From positions 1 through 25,220 of IMG/VR virus record IMGVR_UViG_3300034160_000203: 25,220 nucleotides of DNA, one strand, 5' to 3'. The translations under genes were made by a program, and so were the position numbers. This DNA comes from a virus. The notes below the pieces were generated by a model. It was not told the DNA's origin. It worked only from the letters and a program-made list of their open reading frames with translations, and did not search any database. Shown piece after piece: positions 1 to 8,196 of the stretch (within the stretch, counting starts at the first letter, position 1; each line of letters opens with the position of its first letter).

Positions 1-390
1 TTACTGCCGGCCACGCGAGTGAAGCTGCTGCAATGCATGCACAATAACCCGCATGAACAAATACAGCATGGCCCCAAAGACGCACCAGAACACCGCACTG
101 ACGGTATACGCCAACTCCTGCCAAAGTGAATAACCGGGCGTCAGCCAGAAGTGACGGATAAACAAACAAAATGGCACCGCATAGAGCGCCCCGAGCAGTG
201 GACACAAAATGCGTTTTTTGCTCGACAGATAGCTGGCAATAGCACCAGGGATCACAAACAGCAGCAACCCCGTCTCACCATCATGAGCAGACTCTGAACC
301 GCTGAAAACCCCGCCCTTCTGGCCCAGAAAAACCAGGCTGAACAGCAAGAAACTGCTGAAAATACCCAGCCAGTAGCGATAGCTTGTCAT
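1..390 (-). CDS. ybjM: Inner membrane protein YbjM
   Basis: A 129-residue hydrophobic protein with about four predicted membrane segments (roughly residues 7-24, 43-58, 63-80 and 92-116). It matches my recollection of E. coli YbjM in size and hydrophobic pattern. The assignment rests mainly on position, because ybjM is the divergent neighbour of ybjL in E. coli. The ATG at 388-390 is preceded by a good ribosome binding site (GGGGAGA, about five bases upstream). The TAA occupies the first three bases of the window, so the gene is complete. No catalytic motif is visible and the family has no firmly established function. This is host chromosome, not phage. Confidence 0.8.
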   Translation of the reverse strand: MTSYRYWLGIFSSFLLFSLVFLGQKGGVFSGSESAHDGETGLLLFVIPGAIASYLSSKKRILCPLLGALYAVPFCLFIRHFWLTPGYSLWQELAYTVSAVFWCVFGAMLYLFMRVIVHALQQLHSRGRQ

Positions 391-721
391 ACACTTCTCC
401 CCTTTAGCGATGTGACCACTGACTACATCGTAAAAACAGTCTTCTCACAGGCGTTGTGATGCGCAGCCAAAGCTGGCAACGCTGACTGAACTTTTCCTTG
501 GCTATAAAAAGGGTTAAATGCATCGGGCGGCACATACCGGCATGCTTTATGCTGGCTGTCGCGCGTCATAGAGACTAGAATAAGCGCCGCTGATCGATGG
601 TCTGAATTGCCTTCCGCTGGTCAGCTGTTCTATAAGTTTTTATCCCTATATTCTGTGGGTAAATTTATATCTTATAGTTTTATACATCAAGAATTTACTG
701 GTAAACAATAAGTTATCCTAC
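391..721. other. Divergent ybjM-ybjL intergenic region
   Basis: This 331-bp stretch lies between two divergent genes and must hold the promoters and leaders of both. It becomes AT-rich toward ybjL (about 640-720), where several TATA-like words occur (for example around 650-690), but none pairs with a convincing -35 box. No ORF, RNA gene or clear operator is visible. The bases just before the ybjL GTG lack an obvious Shine-Dalgarno sequence. Confidence 0.5.
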
Positions 722-2410
722 GTGAACATAAACGTCGCTAGTTTGTTAAGCGGTAACTACATCCTGTTACTGTTTGTGGTACTCGCCCTGGGGCTCTGCC
801 TTGGAAAACTCCGCCTGGGTTCCGTTCAACTCGGTAATTCCATTGGCGTTTTAGTTGTATCGCTGCTGCTTGGCCAGCAACATTTCACTATTAACACTGA
901 AGCCCTGAATCTCGGTTTCATGCTGTTTATTTTCTGCGTTGGCGTTGAAGCCGGCCCGAACTTTTTCTCGATTTTTTTCCGCGACGGCAAAAATTACTTC
1001 ATGCTGGCGCTGGTTATGGTCGGTTCAGCTATGGTACTCGCCATCGGTCTTGGCAAACTGTTCCAATGGGATATCGGCCTCACCGCAGGTATGCTCGCCG
1101 GTTCAATGACCTCTACGCCCGTGCTGGTAGGGGCTGGCGATACGCTGCGCAACACCATTACCAATGGCCCAGCGCTGCTGGTGGCCCAAGATCATCTGAG
1201 CCTGGGCTATGCCCTGACTTACCTGATTGGCCTGGTGAGCCTGATTTTTGGCGCACGCTACCTGCCCAAATTGCAGCATCAGGATCTCCCAACATCCGCC
1301 CAACAGATTGCCCGCGAACGTGGCCTGGATACCGATAGCCAGCGCAAAGTCTATCTGCCGGTGATCCGTGCTTATCGCGTTGGTCAGGAACTGGTTGCCT
1401 GGGCAGACGGCAAGAATCTGCGTGAACTCGGTATTTATCGCCAAACGGGCTGTTATATCGAACGTATTCGCCGCAACGGTATTCTGGCCAACCCGGATGG
1501 TGATGCCGTATTGCAGGTCGGGGATGAAATCTCGCTGGTGGGTTACCCCGATGCTCATGCACGCCTGGATCCCAGCTTCCGTAACGGTAAAGAAGTGTTC
1601 GACCGCGATCTGCTGGATATGCGCATCGTTACCGAAGAGATCGTGGTGAAAAACAGCAACGCCGTGGGTAAACGCCTGAGCCAGTTGAAACTAACCGATC
1701 ACGGTTGCTTCCTGAACCGCGTGATCCGCAGCCAGATTGAAATGCCGATTGACGACAGCATTGTGCTGAACAAAGGTGACGTGTTGCAGGTTAGCGGTGA
1801 TGCGCGCCGTGTGAAGAGCGTGGCAGAAAAAATCGGGTTTATCTCTATTCACAGCCAGGTCACCGACCTACTGGCCTTCTGCGCCTTCTTTATTATCGGT
1901 TTACTGATTGGGCAAATCACCATCCAGTTCAGCAACTTCTCATTCGGCATCGGTAACGCTGCCGGTCTGTTGATGTCTGGCATCATGCTTGGCTTCCTGC
2001 GCGCTAACCACCCAACATTCGGCTACATCCCGCAGGGTGCGCTTAATATGGTGAAAGAGTTTGGCCTGATGGTGTTTATGGCGGGCGTTGGCCTGAGTGC
2101 TGGCGCGGGCATTGGGAACAGCTTGGGTGCCGTTGGCGGCCAGATGCTGATTGCTGGCTTAATCGTCAGCTTGGTACCGGTGATCATCTGTTTCCTGTTC
2201 GGTGCTTACGTCTTGCGGATGAACCGAGCCCTGCTGTTCGGTGCCATCATGGGGGCGCGTACCTGTGCCCCGGCGATGGAAATCATCAGCGATACGGCAC
2301 GCAGTAACATCCCTGCGCTGGGTTATGCTGGGACCTACGCTATCGCTAACGTATTGTTAACTCTGGCAGGTTCGCTCATTGTGGTGATATGGCCAGGTAT
2401 ATGGGGATAA
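722..2410 (+). CDS. ybjL: YbjL, AspT/YidE-family membrane transporter
   Basis: A 562-residue protein nearly collinear with E. coli YbjL (561 residues). Two blocks of membrane helices (about residues 5-180 and 380-560) flank a central cytoplasmic region with two TrkA_C (RCK_C) domains (about 205-285 and 290-375). This is the layout of the aspartate:alanine exchanger (AspT) and YidE/YbjL family. The opening [17 protein letters not shown] matches the E. coli protein, which supports the GTG start at 722 despite a weak upstream ribosome binding site. The substrate of YbjL is not firmly known, though the family suggests anion or amino-acid exchange across the inner membrane. Its neighbours ybjM (divergent) and rybB (downstream, same strand) give the E. 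coli order. It is a chromosomal gene and appears intact. Confidence 0.95.
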   Translation: MNINVASLLSGNYILLLFVVLALGLCLGKLRLGSVQLGNSIGVLVVSLLLGQQHFTINTEALNLGFMLFIFCVGVEAGPNFFSIFFRDGKNYFMLALVMVGSAMVLAIGLGKLFQWDIGLTAGMLAGSMTSTPVLVGAGDTLRNTITNGPALLVAQDHLSLGYALTYLIGLVSLIFGARYLPKLQHQDLPTSAQQIARERGLDTDSQRKVYLPVIRAYRVGQELVAWADGKNLRELGIYRQTGCYIERIRRNGILANPDGDAVLQVGDEISLVGYPDAHARLDPSFRNGKEVFDRDLLDMRIVTEEIVVKNSNAVGKRLSQLKLTDHGCFLNRVIRSQIEMPIDDSIVLNKGDVLQVSGDARRVKSVAEKIGFISIHSQVTDLLAFCAFFIIGLLIGQITIQFSNFSFGIGNAAGLLMSGIMLGFLRANHPTFGYIPQGALNMVKEFGLMVFMAGVGLSAGAGIGNSLGAVGGQMLIAGLIVSLVPVIICFLFGAYVLRMNRALLFGAIMGARTCAPAMEIISDTARSNIPALGYAGTYAIANVLLTLAGSLIVVIWPGIWG

Positions 2411-2468
2411 CGCATCAACAAAGAAATGATTCAGGGCTAAAATATTTTGGATTTTTTTATCGACTGCC

Positions 2469-2496
2469 AGAACTTTTCAATCTGACGATAGTCTGA
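2469..2496 (+). promoter_or_regulatory. Sigma-E promoter of rybB
   Basis: GAACTT at 2470-2475 is followed after 16 bases by TCTGA at 2492-2496. The RybB start would be G2503, six bases further on. This fits the sigma-E (RpoE) consensus, and rybB is a known member of the sigma-E envelope-stress regulon. Spacing and both boxes are read directly. Sigma-E control here is inferred from the match. Confidence 0.85.
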
Positions 2497-2502
2497 CTTA
2501 GT

Positions 2503-2582
2503 GCCACTGCTTTTCTTTGATGTCCCCAATTTGTGGAGCCCGTTAGTCCCGCCGTTTCAGGTTCAAGACTAGCGGGTTTTTT
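2503..2582 (+). ncRNA. rybB: RybB small RNA
   Basis: The sequence starts with GCCACTGCTTTTCTTTGATG, the conserved 5' end of RybB, which is its seed for base-pairing with outer-membrane-protein mRNAs. It then continues collinearly with E. coli RybB (about 79 nt) through TGTGGAGCCC to a terminator hairpin and U-run. Substitutions relative to E. coli lie mostly in the terminator stem (2539-2548 with 2567-2576), where pairing is kept. RybB is an Hfq-dependent, sigma-E-induced RNA that represses porin and other outer-membrane mRNAs. The gene lies downstream of ybjL on the same strand, as in E. coli, and appears intact although a prophage begins just beyond it. Confidence 0.93.
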
Positions 2583-2585
2583 ATT
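2539..2585 (+). terminator. Rho-independent terminator of rybB
   Basis: A 10-bp stem is formed by CCCGTTAGTC (2539-2548) and GACTAGCGGG (2567-2576), with one G-U pair. It is followed by TTTTTT at 2577-2582. This is both the 3' module of RybB (Hfq-binding U tail) and the edge of recognisable host sequence. Confidence 0.88.
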
Positions 2586-2674
2586 GCCTGAATTTTAGCA
2601 CCATTAAAAACAATCACTTACAATGCAATGAATTACCCGATGGCGACAAAATGGCGGCGCATTTTTTATGGGCG
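2560..2674. other. Probable prophage attachment region (one att junction)
   Basis: Host-type sequence ends with the rybB terminator, and phage sequence is certain from the ogr terminator (2675) onward. In P2 the order is D-ogr-attP-int, so the ogr-proximal end of an integrated P2-like phage abuts host DNA, as seen here. The core repeat probably overlaps the 3' part of rybB or lies just after it. The second copy is outside the window, so the exact core cannot be given. The stretch 2586-2674 has no gene. Confidence 0.6.
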
Positions 2675-2697
2675 AAAAAAAACCTGCTTTCGCAGGC
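2675..2697 (-). terminator. Rho-independent terminator of ogr
   Basis: Read on the minus strand, CCTGC and GCAGG (2683-2687 with 2692-2696) pair around a GAAA tetraloop, with a possible extra terminal G-U pair. A run of eight T follows (2675-2682). It lies just past the ogr stop codon and converges on rybB. Confidence 0.85.
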
Positions 2698-2702
2698 TTC
2701 TT

Positions 2703-2921
2703 TCAGATCCACAGCGTTCCCTGGTTTTCCCTGGTTGGATGCGGTGGCACAATATCAATTTTTCCCGGTGTCACTATTTGGCGTTGAATTGATTCCAAGG
2801 TCACAAAGGTACAACTACAGTTTATATTCTGGCATTGGTGATAACGTTCTTTGGTGTTCTCACTCAGATAGCGACTTGTGCGGGCGTGTGCTGCGGTTCT
2901 GCAAAGCGGGCAATGCATCAT
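2703..2921 (-). CDS. ogr: Ogr/Delta-type zinc-finger late transcription activator
   Basis: A 72-residue protein whose segments TAAHARTSRYL and TKERYHQCQN match P2 Ogr. A CX2C pair (Cys4, Cys7) and a CX4C pair (Cys30, Cys35), separated by 22 residues, form the single zinc-binding module of the Ogr/Delta family. Ogr binds upstream of phage late promoters and recruits host RNA polymerase through its alpha subunit, switching on capsid, tail and lysis genes. The ATG at 2919-2921 follows a strong GGAGGGG about eight bases upstream. The next ATG (2916-2918) is also possible. Upstream extension in frame to 2948 lacks family similarity. It is the last gene before the attachment region, as in P2, and has its own terminator. 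Confidence 0.95.
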   Translation of the reverse strand: MMHCPLCRTAAHARTSRYLSENTKERYHQCQNINCSCTFVTLESIQRQIVTPGKIDIVPPHPTRENQGTLWI

Positions 2922-2929
2922 TATACTAT

Positions 2930-2990
2930 CCCCTCCTCTCTCCCTCATTTGCCGCGATAATACCTCGCACGATCAAGAACAAAACCACCT
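2930..2990 (-). promoter_or_regulatory. Possible ogr promoter
   Basis: On the minus strand a good -10 word TATTAT lies at 2957-2962, and the ogr ribosome binding site follows about 25 bases later. The -35 region (about 2979-2985, TTTTGT) is poor. ogr could instead be read mainly by readthrough from the FI-D operon. Confidence 0.3.
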
Positions 2991-2994
2991 TTAA

Positions 2995-3017
2995 GTGAAT
3001 TTACAAAAATAATTCAC
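2995..3017. repeat. Inverted repeat between D and ogr
   Basis: Perfect 7-bp arms GTGAATT (2995-3001) and AATTCAC (3011-3017) surround a 9-base AT-rich loop, immediately after the D stop codon. It may be a weak attenuator or an operator for ogr. There is no good U-run on the minus strand. Confidence 0.5.
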
Positions 3018-3018
3018 A

Positions 3019-4164
3019 TTATGATAAGTCATAAGAAACATCAGACAGCAACACCTCCAACTCTACCGCCGTCGTAAAGCCGTTGTTACCCAGGTTATGC
3101 ACCACCTTGCTGACTATCCAGGGTTGGGCGTCGATCACCTGCTTAAACCCCCTCACACGGATCGGCGTTTCCGGCACCAGTTCGGCACGGCCCATGGCAA
3201 GCGACAGCGAGAATTCCGCCACACCGCGTTGCAGCTTTTCCCACTTGGCCTGTGCGGCCCGCATGGCGGCTTTTTGGGTGGCGTACACCGTGATAATGGT
3301 GAACACATTATCTTCCGCGCCCACCAAATATTCTCCCTCGCGGGGTGCTTCCGGTTTGCTGGTTTTCTTGCTGGCCGGTTTCGCCTTCGGGTGTTGCAGG
3401 GCGCGCAGGTGCTGGGTTTTCGGCTTGCGTTTCAGCGTCACTGTCTTTGGCTTGGGCTCGCGGGTATTGAGCCAGCGTGCGGTCACACCGGTGTAGGCGT
3501 CCCGGTCAGCCAGACTAAAACTGTGCCGGTCGCCGTCTTGGCGGGTCAGGGTCATGACCGGCAACGGTTTGCCGTTCACCGTGGTGCCGTTGCCCGGTCG
3601 GATAAGCAGCAGGCAGCCATTTTTCACCGCTGCCACCGCGCCATTCAGTGACGCCAGTCGAGTGATAAACGCCGCATCTGTTTCCTGTGTCTGGTCAATA
3701 TGACCGATGGCGAGACTGTCCAACCCGTCGGCCATCTTGGCGGTCAACTGATTACGGGCCGCCACCTGCCGCACGATATCGCCGAGAGTGGTGTCGTGGT
3801 AGGAGGCTTCGCGCCGGGTGTTAAGAGTGCCCCTAAAATCTGCACTGCGGGCGCGGATGGTCAGCGTGTCCGGCGCGCCCCGGTGCTCGACCTCGTCCAC
3901 CGTAAAGCGTCCTTTCGGTGTCAGTGGCGAACCCTGCCAGCCGAGGGCCAGCGACAGCACCGCATTACGCTGTGGCATCACCATCAGCCCGTCGCTGTCG
4001 TCCAGCTCAATATCAAGCTGGTCAGCCTCAAAGCCCCGGTTATCGGTCAGTGATAACGACAACAGCCGGGGGCGGATATTGTGGGTAATGTCATTGCCCT
4101 GCAAGGTCAGTGAGAAGTCCGGGGCAACACGCGCCCCGGCGGGCAGTGGAACGGCGGTTATCAT
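3019..4164 (-). CDS. D: Tail protein gpD (phage late control D family, baseplate hub)
   Basis: A 381-residue member of the phage late control gene D family, close to the size of P2 gpD (387). These proteins form the central hub below the tail tube that holds the gpV spike, comparable to T4 gp27. The N-terminal part (about 1-225, including the stretch PKGRFTVDEVEHRG) is the conserved hub fold. A lysine/proline-rich linker follows (about 240-275), then a C-terminal domain with EYLVGAEDNVFTI. The start ATG overlaps the stop of U as ATGA, which indicates translational coupling. It is the last structural gene of the FI-D late operon. Confidence 0.93.
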   Translation of the reverse strand: MITAVPLPAGARVAPDFSLTLQGNDITHNIRPRLLSLSLTDNRGFEADQLDIELDDSDGLMVMPQRNAVLSLALGWQGSPLTPKGRFTVDEVEHRGAPDTLTIRARSADFRGTLNTRREASYHDTTLGDIVRQVAARNQLTAKMADGLDSLAIGHIDQTQETDAAFITRLASLNGAVAAVKNGCLLLIRPGNGTTVNGKPLPVMTLTRQDGDRHSFSLADRDAYTGVTARWLNTREPKPKTVTLKRKPKTQHLRALQHPKAKPASKKTSKPEAPREGEYLVGAEDNVFTIITVYATQKAAMRAAQAKWEKLQRGVAEFSLSLAMGRAELVPETPIRVRGFKQVIDAQPWIVSKVVHNLGNNGFTTAVELEVLLSDVSYDLS

Positions 4165-4646
4165 GGGAGCAGTCCTCCCAACACATCACCGGCTTTTCCG
4201 GCCAGTTCACCCGCTTGACCATACAGCTCACCGGCCTGCTGTTGCAGGTCACCGAACATGGCTGACAAGGATTCATCCACCCGCTTGAGGGTCAGGGTAA
4301 ACTCGGTGCGGCGCGGGCTGCCATCGGCAAAGAACTGGCTGTGCGTTTCGCTCACCGACTCAATCACAAACATGCCGTAAATGGTGCCGGTGCCTTCAAT
4401 CAACGGCCACGCCCGCCCCTGTTCGGCCATCAGTTGCAGGGTCAGCAGTGACCAGCGTCCGCCGGTGATTTCCGGCAACAACACCCCGGATAACGTGATT
4501 TTTTCCTCATCCAGCCCCAAGAACTGCGCGGCGGGTCGCTGCCCAATGCGCCCGTTGGTCGGCCAGCGATAATCCGCCGTGCGTTGCATCGACTGGTAAG
4601 GCAGCGTATGCAACATAAACACAAAGAGCCCCAAGGTCAGCATCAT
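4161..4646 (-). CDS. U: Tail protein gpU
   Basis: A 161-residue protein of the P2 gpU family (P2 gpU is 159 residues), involved in finishing the tail. Conserved features include an N-terminal hydrophobic stretch (MLTLGLFVFMLHTLPYQ), the core around LSGVLLPEITGG and ERxEFTLTLKRVD-like sequence near residue 120. The C-terminal 35 residues are repetitive and Ala/Gly-rich (GELYGQAGELAGKAGD). It lies between the tape measure T (gap of 12 bases) and D (ATGA overlap). Confidence 0.92.
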   Translation of the reverse strand: MMLTLGLFVFMLHTLPYQSMQRTADYRWPTNGRIGQRPAAQFLGLDEEKITLSGVLLPEITGGRWSLLTLQLMAEQGRAWPLIEGTGTIYGMFVIESVSETHSQFFADGSPRRTEFTLTLKRVDESLSAMFGDLQQQAGELYGQAGELAGKAGDVLGGLLP

Positions 4647-4658
4647 GATGGTTTTCCT

Positions 4659-7151
4659 TTAATTGGTCATGGCACTGCGCGCCCGGGCGCGGCGTTCGCG
4701 CTCCTGCCGGGCCTGTGCCTCATTCAGCAGTTGGAGGGTCGCTTCCCGGCTCATGCCCGCAGGCACCACCACGTCATAGCGGTTATGTGTGACGCTGTTG
4801 TCGGTGTAGGCCGAAGAGGCCCCCGGCACCACCGGCGCATAGCGGGGCGGTATCACCGGTTTGCTGGTTGGTAAACTGGCGGGCGTTTCAGCAGAAGCCA
4901 GCAGGCCGCCGCTCGGTGAATAGCCGTGTCCGTTGGCCCCGTTGGCATAGGGGTTGTTCTTTTCGGCCTCCTTATCCAGTTCGGCGGTTTCGTCTTTCAT
5001 CAGCCCGAGCTTTTTCGCCAGCCAACCCACCTTGCTGCCGAGCTTTTCAAGTACCTGCATCGGTAAGGTCAACGCGTTGCCAATGGCGGCACCGAACTTG
5101 CGGCCCATCTCGGCGGCACTCTGTAACTCGGCCTGCGTAGATTTCACCGGGGCCAGCAGCGCCATAAACCAGTCATAGACGGCTTTAATCTTCTCGCTAA
5201 ACCAGTCAAACACCGGCTTGAGCGGGGTGAAGGCCGCCACAATCGGGGCCAGTGCCGCCTTAAAGCCTTCAGCCACGCCACCGATAAAGGCGCTAATCGG
5301 CTCCCAATATTTGCGGATAAGCAACGCCCCGGCAGCCACGGCGGCAATCAGTGCCAGTACCGGCCAGGATATCGCGGTAAACGCGGTGGCGACCGCGCCG
5401 CCGACAGCGGTAAACACCGTACCTAGCAGGCTGGCCCCGGCCACCAACATATTCACCCCGGCCATCACCGGCCACGCCATCAGGCCGAGCGCTGCCAGCC
5501 CACCGATAAGCGCCGTGACCCCGGCGGTGACTTTTACCAACGAGCCGACCAGTTCCGGGTTGGCTTTGGCCCAGGCACCGACTTTCGCCAGCCACTCGGT
5601 GGCGGTGGTGGTCAGTTGTCGCAGCGCGCTATTCTGGCCGTCGAACACCTCAATGCGCACATCTTCCCAGGCGGAGAACAGGTTTTTCAGGTCACCGTCC
5701 AGGTTGTCCACTTTGACCTTGGCAATCTGGGCGGTGGCGCCCTGGGAGCGGGTAACGGTGTTATGTTTCTGCGCCAACTTGCCGTTACCGGCGGCAGCAA
5801 TCAGCTTGGTGGCCCCCTTCATCGCCTCCTCGCCAAAAATCACCTTCAGGTATTCCGCCTGCTGCGCGGTGCCGAGCGTGTGCTTTTTAAACGAGGTATC
5901 GATTTTCTTGAGAATGCCCGCAATCGGCAGCATGTTGCCTTTGCCATCTTTGGTCTTCACCCCGAGTTCCGCCAGCGCGTCACCGGCCTGCCCGACCGGG
6001 GCCTGCAAGCGGGTAAACAGCGCACTGGTGGCCGTCCCTGCCATACTGCCCTTGATGCCGTTATCCGCCAGAACACCCAGCAGCGCGGTGGCGTCTTCGA
6101 TACTGGCCCCGGCGGCGTCGGCAATCGGCGCGACGTACTTCATCGCCTCGCCAAAATCCATCAGGTTGGAGTTGGAGCTGGTAAACCCCTTGGTCATCAC
6201 ATCGGCAACACGCTGTATCTCGTCTATCGGCAGGTTAAACGCCGATTGCATGTTGGTGATGATGTCCGCCGCGTCGGCGATATCGAGGTCAGACGCCAGC
6301 GCCAGATTGACGGTGGACTCGGTCGATTTCAGGATAGCGTTACCGTCAAAGCCGGATTTTGCCAACACCGATTGGGTGCGGGCGACGTCGGTCGGGGAAA
6401 ACGCGGTGGTCGCGCCAATATCCCGCGCCTGTTGACGGATAGCCGCCAGTTGCCGGTCATTCTTCGCCAGCCCCAGGGTGGCCTGGGTGTCCGACATCTG
6501 GCGGTCGAACGCCACGCCCGGAGCAATAAAGCGGCTCTCGGCATACAACCCGGCGGTAGCGACACCAATCCCGGCAGCACTGGCATTGCGCACGTTGCCG
6601 GTCAGGGCCTTGCCGCGCTGGTAACGTTCACCGACGCGATTCACTGCCGCCTGTTTCTGGCTCAGGCGCGCCAGTTCAGCCCGCTGGCGTGTCAGTGCGC
6701 CGGTCACCTCAACGGCACTGGCTTTTAACCGGCGCTGTTCGGCGCTCAGGTTTTTGGTGGCGATACCGTCGGCGTTCAGGGCATCGCGCTGGCGCTGCAC
6801 CGACTGGCGCAGGCCGTTGTATTTGGTCTGCAGTTCGGTGGCGACCCGCTTTGAGGACTCCAATAATCGCGCCTGTTGCGCGGTGGGTTTCTCGGTGGCT
6901 TTGAACTGCACCGCCAGGGCGGCGGCTTCCTGCTTGGCCTTCTTCAGCGCCGCGCCGGTGACCGCCAGTTGCCCGTTGGCTTTGCGAAAGCCCTCAATCC
7001 GCGCCGCCTGGGTATCCAGGGATTTGAGGCGCTGCTGGGTGCTCTTGATATCCCCGGCCAGGGTCTGGCTGGCCTGTTGGATACTTTTCAGCGGGCGGGT
7101 GGCCTGGTCAACGGCCTTCAGCAACACCTGGAGTTGCAGGCTTTTACTCAT
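4659..7151 (-). CDS. T: Tail tape measure protein gpT
   Basis: An 830-residue tail length tape measure protein (P2 gpT is 815). Residues 1-190 are rich in Lys, Gln, Ala and Leu and look coiled-coil. The conserved TP901-type tape-measure domain follows (about 205-450, with FDRQMSDTQATLGLAKN and GFTSSNSNLMDFGEAMKYVA). Strongly hydrophobic segments occupy about 540-640 and would thread or insert into the host membrane during DNA ejection. The length of such a protein sets tail length, so a tail like that of P2 is expected. It overlaps the end of the E' frame by eight bases, which fits coupling to the frameshift product. The long open frames on the opposite strand here are shadows. Confidence 0.95.
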   Translation of the reverse strand: MSKSLQLQVLLKAVDQATRPLKSIQQASQTLAGDIKSTQQRLKSLDTQAARIEGFRKANGQLAVTGAALKKAKQEAAALAVQFKATEKPTAQQARLLESSKRVATELQTKYNGLRQSVQRQRDALNADGIATKNLSAEQRRLKASAVEVTGALTRQRAELARLSQKQAAVNRVGERYQRGKALTGNVRNASAAGIGVATAGLYAESRFIAPGVAFDRQMSDTQATLGLAKNDRQLAAIRQQARDIGATTAFSPTDVARTQSVLAKSGFDGNAILKSTESTVNLALASDLDIADAADIITNMQSAFNLPIDEIQRVADVMTKGFTSSNSNLMDFGEAMKYVAPIADAAGASIEDATALLGVLADNGIKGSMAGTATSALFTRLQAPVGQAGDALAELGVKTKDGKGNMLPIAGILKKIDTSFKKHTLGTAQQAEYLKVIFGEEAMKGATKLIAAAGNGKLAQKHNTVTRSQGATAQIAKVKVDNLDGDLKNLFSAWEDVRIEVFDGQNSALRQLTTTATEWLAKVGAWAKANPELVGSLVKVTAGVTALIGGLAALGLMAWPVMAGVNMLVAGASLLGTVFTAVGGAVATAFTAISWPVLALIAAVAAGALLIRKYWEPISAFIGGVAEGFKAALAPIVAAFTPLKPVFDWFSEKIKAVYDWFMALLAPVKSTQAELQSAAEMGRKFGAAIGNALTLPMQVLEKLGSKVGWLAKKLGLMKDETAELDKEAEKNNPYANGANGHGYSPSGGLLASAETPASLPTSKPVIPPRYAPVVPGASSAYTDNSVTHNRYDVVVPAGMSREATLQLLNEAQARQERERRARARSAMTN

Positions 7152-7577
7152 CGTCTTTCACCCCGCTGCGTTGCACCGCTTTATCACGCCAGTTCAGCAA
7201 CTCGGTGAGCGACATCCCGGCCATTTCCGACGGCGGCCAGTGAAATATCACTGCGATATCCGCCATCAAGTCATCGACACCCAACCGGGTATCCGTTACA
7301 ACGCCGAGTTCGGCGACAAAAAACCGACCACCTGCCCGGCCAAGGCGACCAAGTCCGGCAGCTCCAGACGCGCACACTCCTCGCGGGTCAGCGGCGGCAC
7401 CGTCATGCGGGGCAGCACCATCAGCAGCGCGTCCACATCGGCATTAGCGACCGCTGCCAGACCGACACCGCGCAGAGTGCCCGCGTTGGGTTTTAGCACC
7501 TGCACGGTGGTGATGGTGGTTTCACCACGTTGGATAGGTGTATCCAGGGTAATGGTGTTTTCTTTGCTGTTTTTCAT
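7144..7577 (-). CDS. E': Tail assembly chaperone gpE' (made by -1 frameshift in E)
   Basis: This is the frameshifted extension of gene E. Ribosomes read E to the slippery T TTT TTG at 7317-7323, slip back one base and continue in the -1 frame to the stop at 7144-7146. The product has about 144 residues, near the 142 of P2 E'. The extension contains ADIAVIFHWPPSEMAGMSLT and ends with AVQRSGVKDDE, the GpE+E' signature. By analogy with lambda G/GT, the two products chaperone the tape measure protein T during tail assembly. The extension could also be annotated as a separate 40-residue ORF from ATG 7264-7266, but the conserved slip site argues against independent initiation. Confidence 0.88.
7296..7577 (-). 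CDS. E: Tail assembly chaperone gpE
   Basis: A 93-residue P2 gpE family protein (P2 gpE is 91), with the typical sequence NTITLDTPIQRGETTITTV near the N terminus and LTREECARLELPDL near residue 70. I chose ATG 7575-7577 because its length fits P2. A GTG at 7587-7589 would add four residues, and neither start has a strong ribosome binding site. The E stop lies 18 bases after a T TTT TTG heptamer, which diverts a fraction of ribosomes into E'. It sits between the tail tube FII and the tape measure T, the usual position of tail assembly chaperones. Confidence 0.92.
   Translation of the reverse strand: MKNSKENTITLDTPIQRGETTITTVQVLKPNAGTLRGVGLAAVANADVDALLMVLPRMTVPPLTREECARLELPDLVALAGQVVGFLSPNSAL
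7317..7323 (-). promoter_or_regulatory. Programmed -1 frameshift site of E/E'
   Basis: Minus-strand heptamer T TTT TTG, in the E frame as GGT TTT TTG, lies 18 bases before the E stop codon. P2 uses the same heptamer at nearly the same distance. The -1 frame stays open for 57 further codons and encodes the conserved E' domain. Confidence 0.9.
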
Positions 7578-7672
7578 TGCGTGACTCACTTAAAAAGGGA
7601 TAACGGCCAGCCGTTCAGGACGTCAGGCTGGCACAGGGTTATGGGTACGGGGTACCAGTGCCCCATAGCGAA

Positions 7673-8182
7673 CTACAGACCAATCGCCTTGCGGTGTTCG
7701 GCCAGCCGGTCAACGCCGTTGACCTTCTCCACCATGTTCACCGTGTCGATTTCAATCAGCTCTTTGCCGTCAATCGTCAGCTTGTAGTAGGTGCATTCGG
7801 TGGAAACCTTGGTTTCGGTGTCTTCCCCTTCCTTATACTCACCAAAATCGATTTCCTTATGGCGACCGCGCAGCACCACTTCCACGGCGGACACCTCACC
7901 GGTGTCATCCCGCTGGAAGGCCCCGGCAAAGCGCAGCGGCACTGCCGCCACCGCTCCCCATTGCTCAAGCACTAGGGCATCAAACCCACCCAGCGACCAC
8001 TCGACGGTCAGGGCGTCATCGTCCAGCCCCATATCAATGGGAGCGGCACCGTTCATGCCGCCGCCCCGGTATTTCTCCAGCTTGCGGGTGAGCTTGGGCA
8101 GCGTCATGGAAGACACCACGCCCATGTAGCTGTAACCGTCGTTAAACAGGTTCAAGCGTTTCAGTTTTCTCGGCAATGCCAT
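7673..8182 (-). CDS. FII: Major tail tube protein gpFII
   Basis: A 169-residue protein of the P2 major tail tube family (P2 FII is 172). It opens with MALPRKLKRLNLFNDG and contains EKYRGGGMNGAAPIDMGLD, both typical. It polymerises into hexameric rings forming the inner tail tube inside the contractile sheath. The gene starts 14 bases after the sheath gene FI, with AAGGAG upstream. An 83-base gap without a gene separates it from E. Confidence 0.95.
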   Translation of the reverse strand: MALPRKLKRLNLFNDGYSYMGVVSSMTLPKLTRKLEKYRGGGMNGAAPIDMGLDDDALTVEWSLGGFDALVLEQWGAVAAVPLRFAGAFQRDDTGEVSAVEVVLRGRHKEIDFGEYKEGEDTETKVSTECTYYKLTIDGKELIEIDTVNMVEKVNGVDRLAEHRKAIGL

Positions 8183-8196
8183 AGCGCAACGGCTCC

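Noticed and set aside
2411-2468. Terminator for ybjL at the AAAATATTTT palindrome near 2440
   Set aside because: The self-complementary word has no room for a loop and only A-T pairs, so a functional terminator is doubtful despite the following T-run.
2651-2998. A 115-codon plus-strand frame across ogr
   Set aside because: It is antisense to ogr, which has zinc-finger cysteines, a strong ribosome binding site and P2 similarity.
5218-6728. Long open frames on the plus strand (405 and 370 codons) opposite the tape measure gene
   Set aside because: They are antisense shadows of the GC-rich T gene. The translations have no family features, while T matches P2 gpT throughout.
7144-7266. Separate small gene for the 40-residue GpE-type protein
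   Set aside because: The conserved slippery heptamer and in-phase overlap with E show it is the E' extension. An independent start lacks support.
7590-7672. Imperfect hairpin between FII and E as a terminator
   Set aside because: The stem is interrupted and no T-run follows. A terminator inside the FI-D operon would be unexpected.
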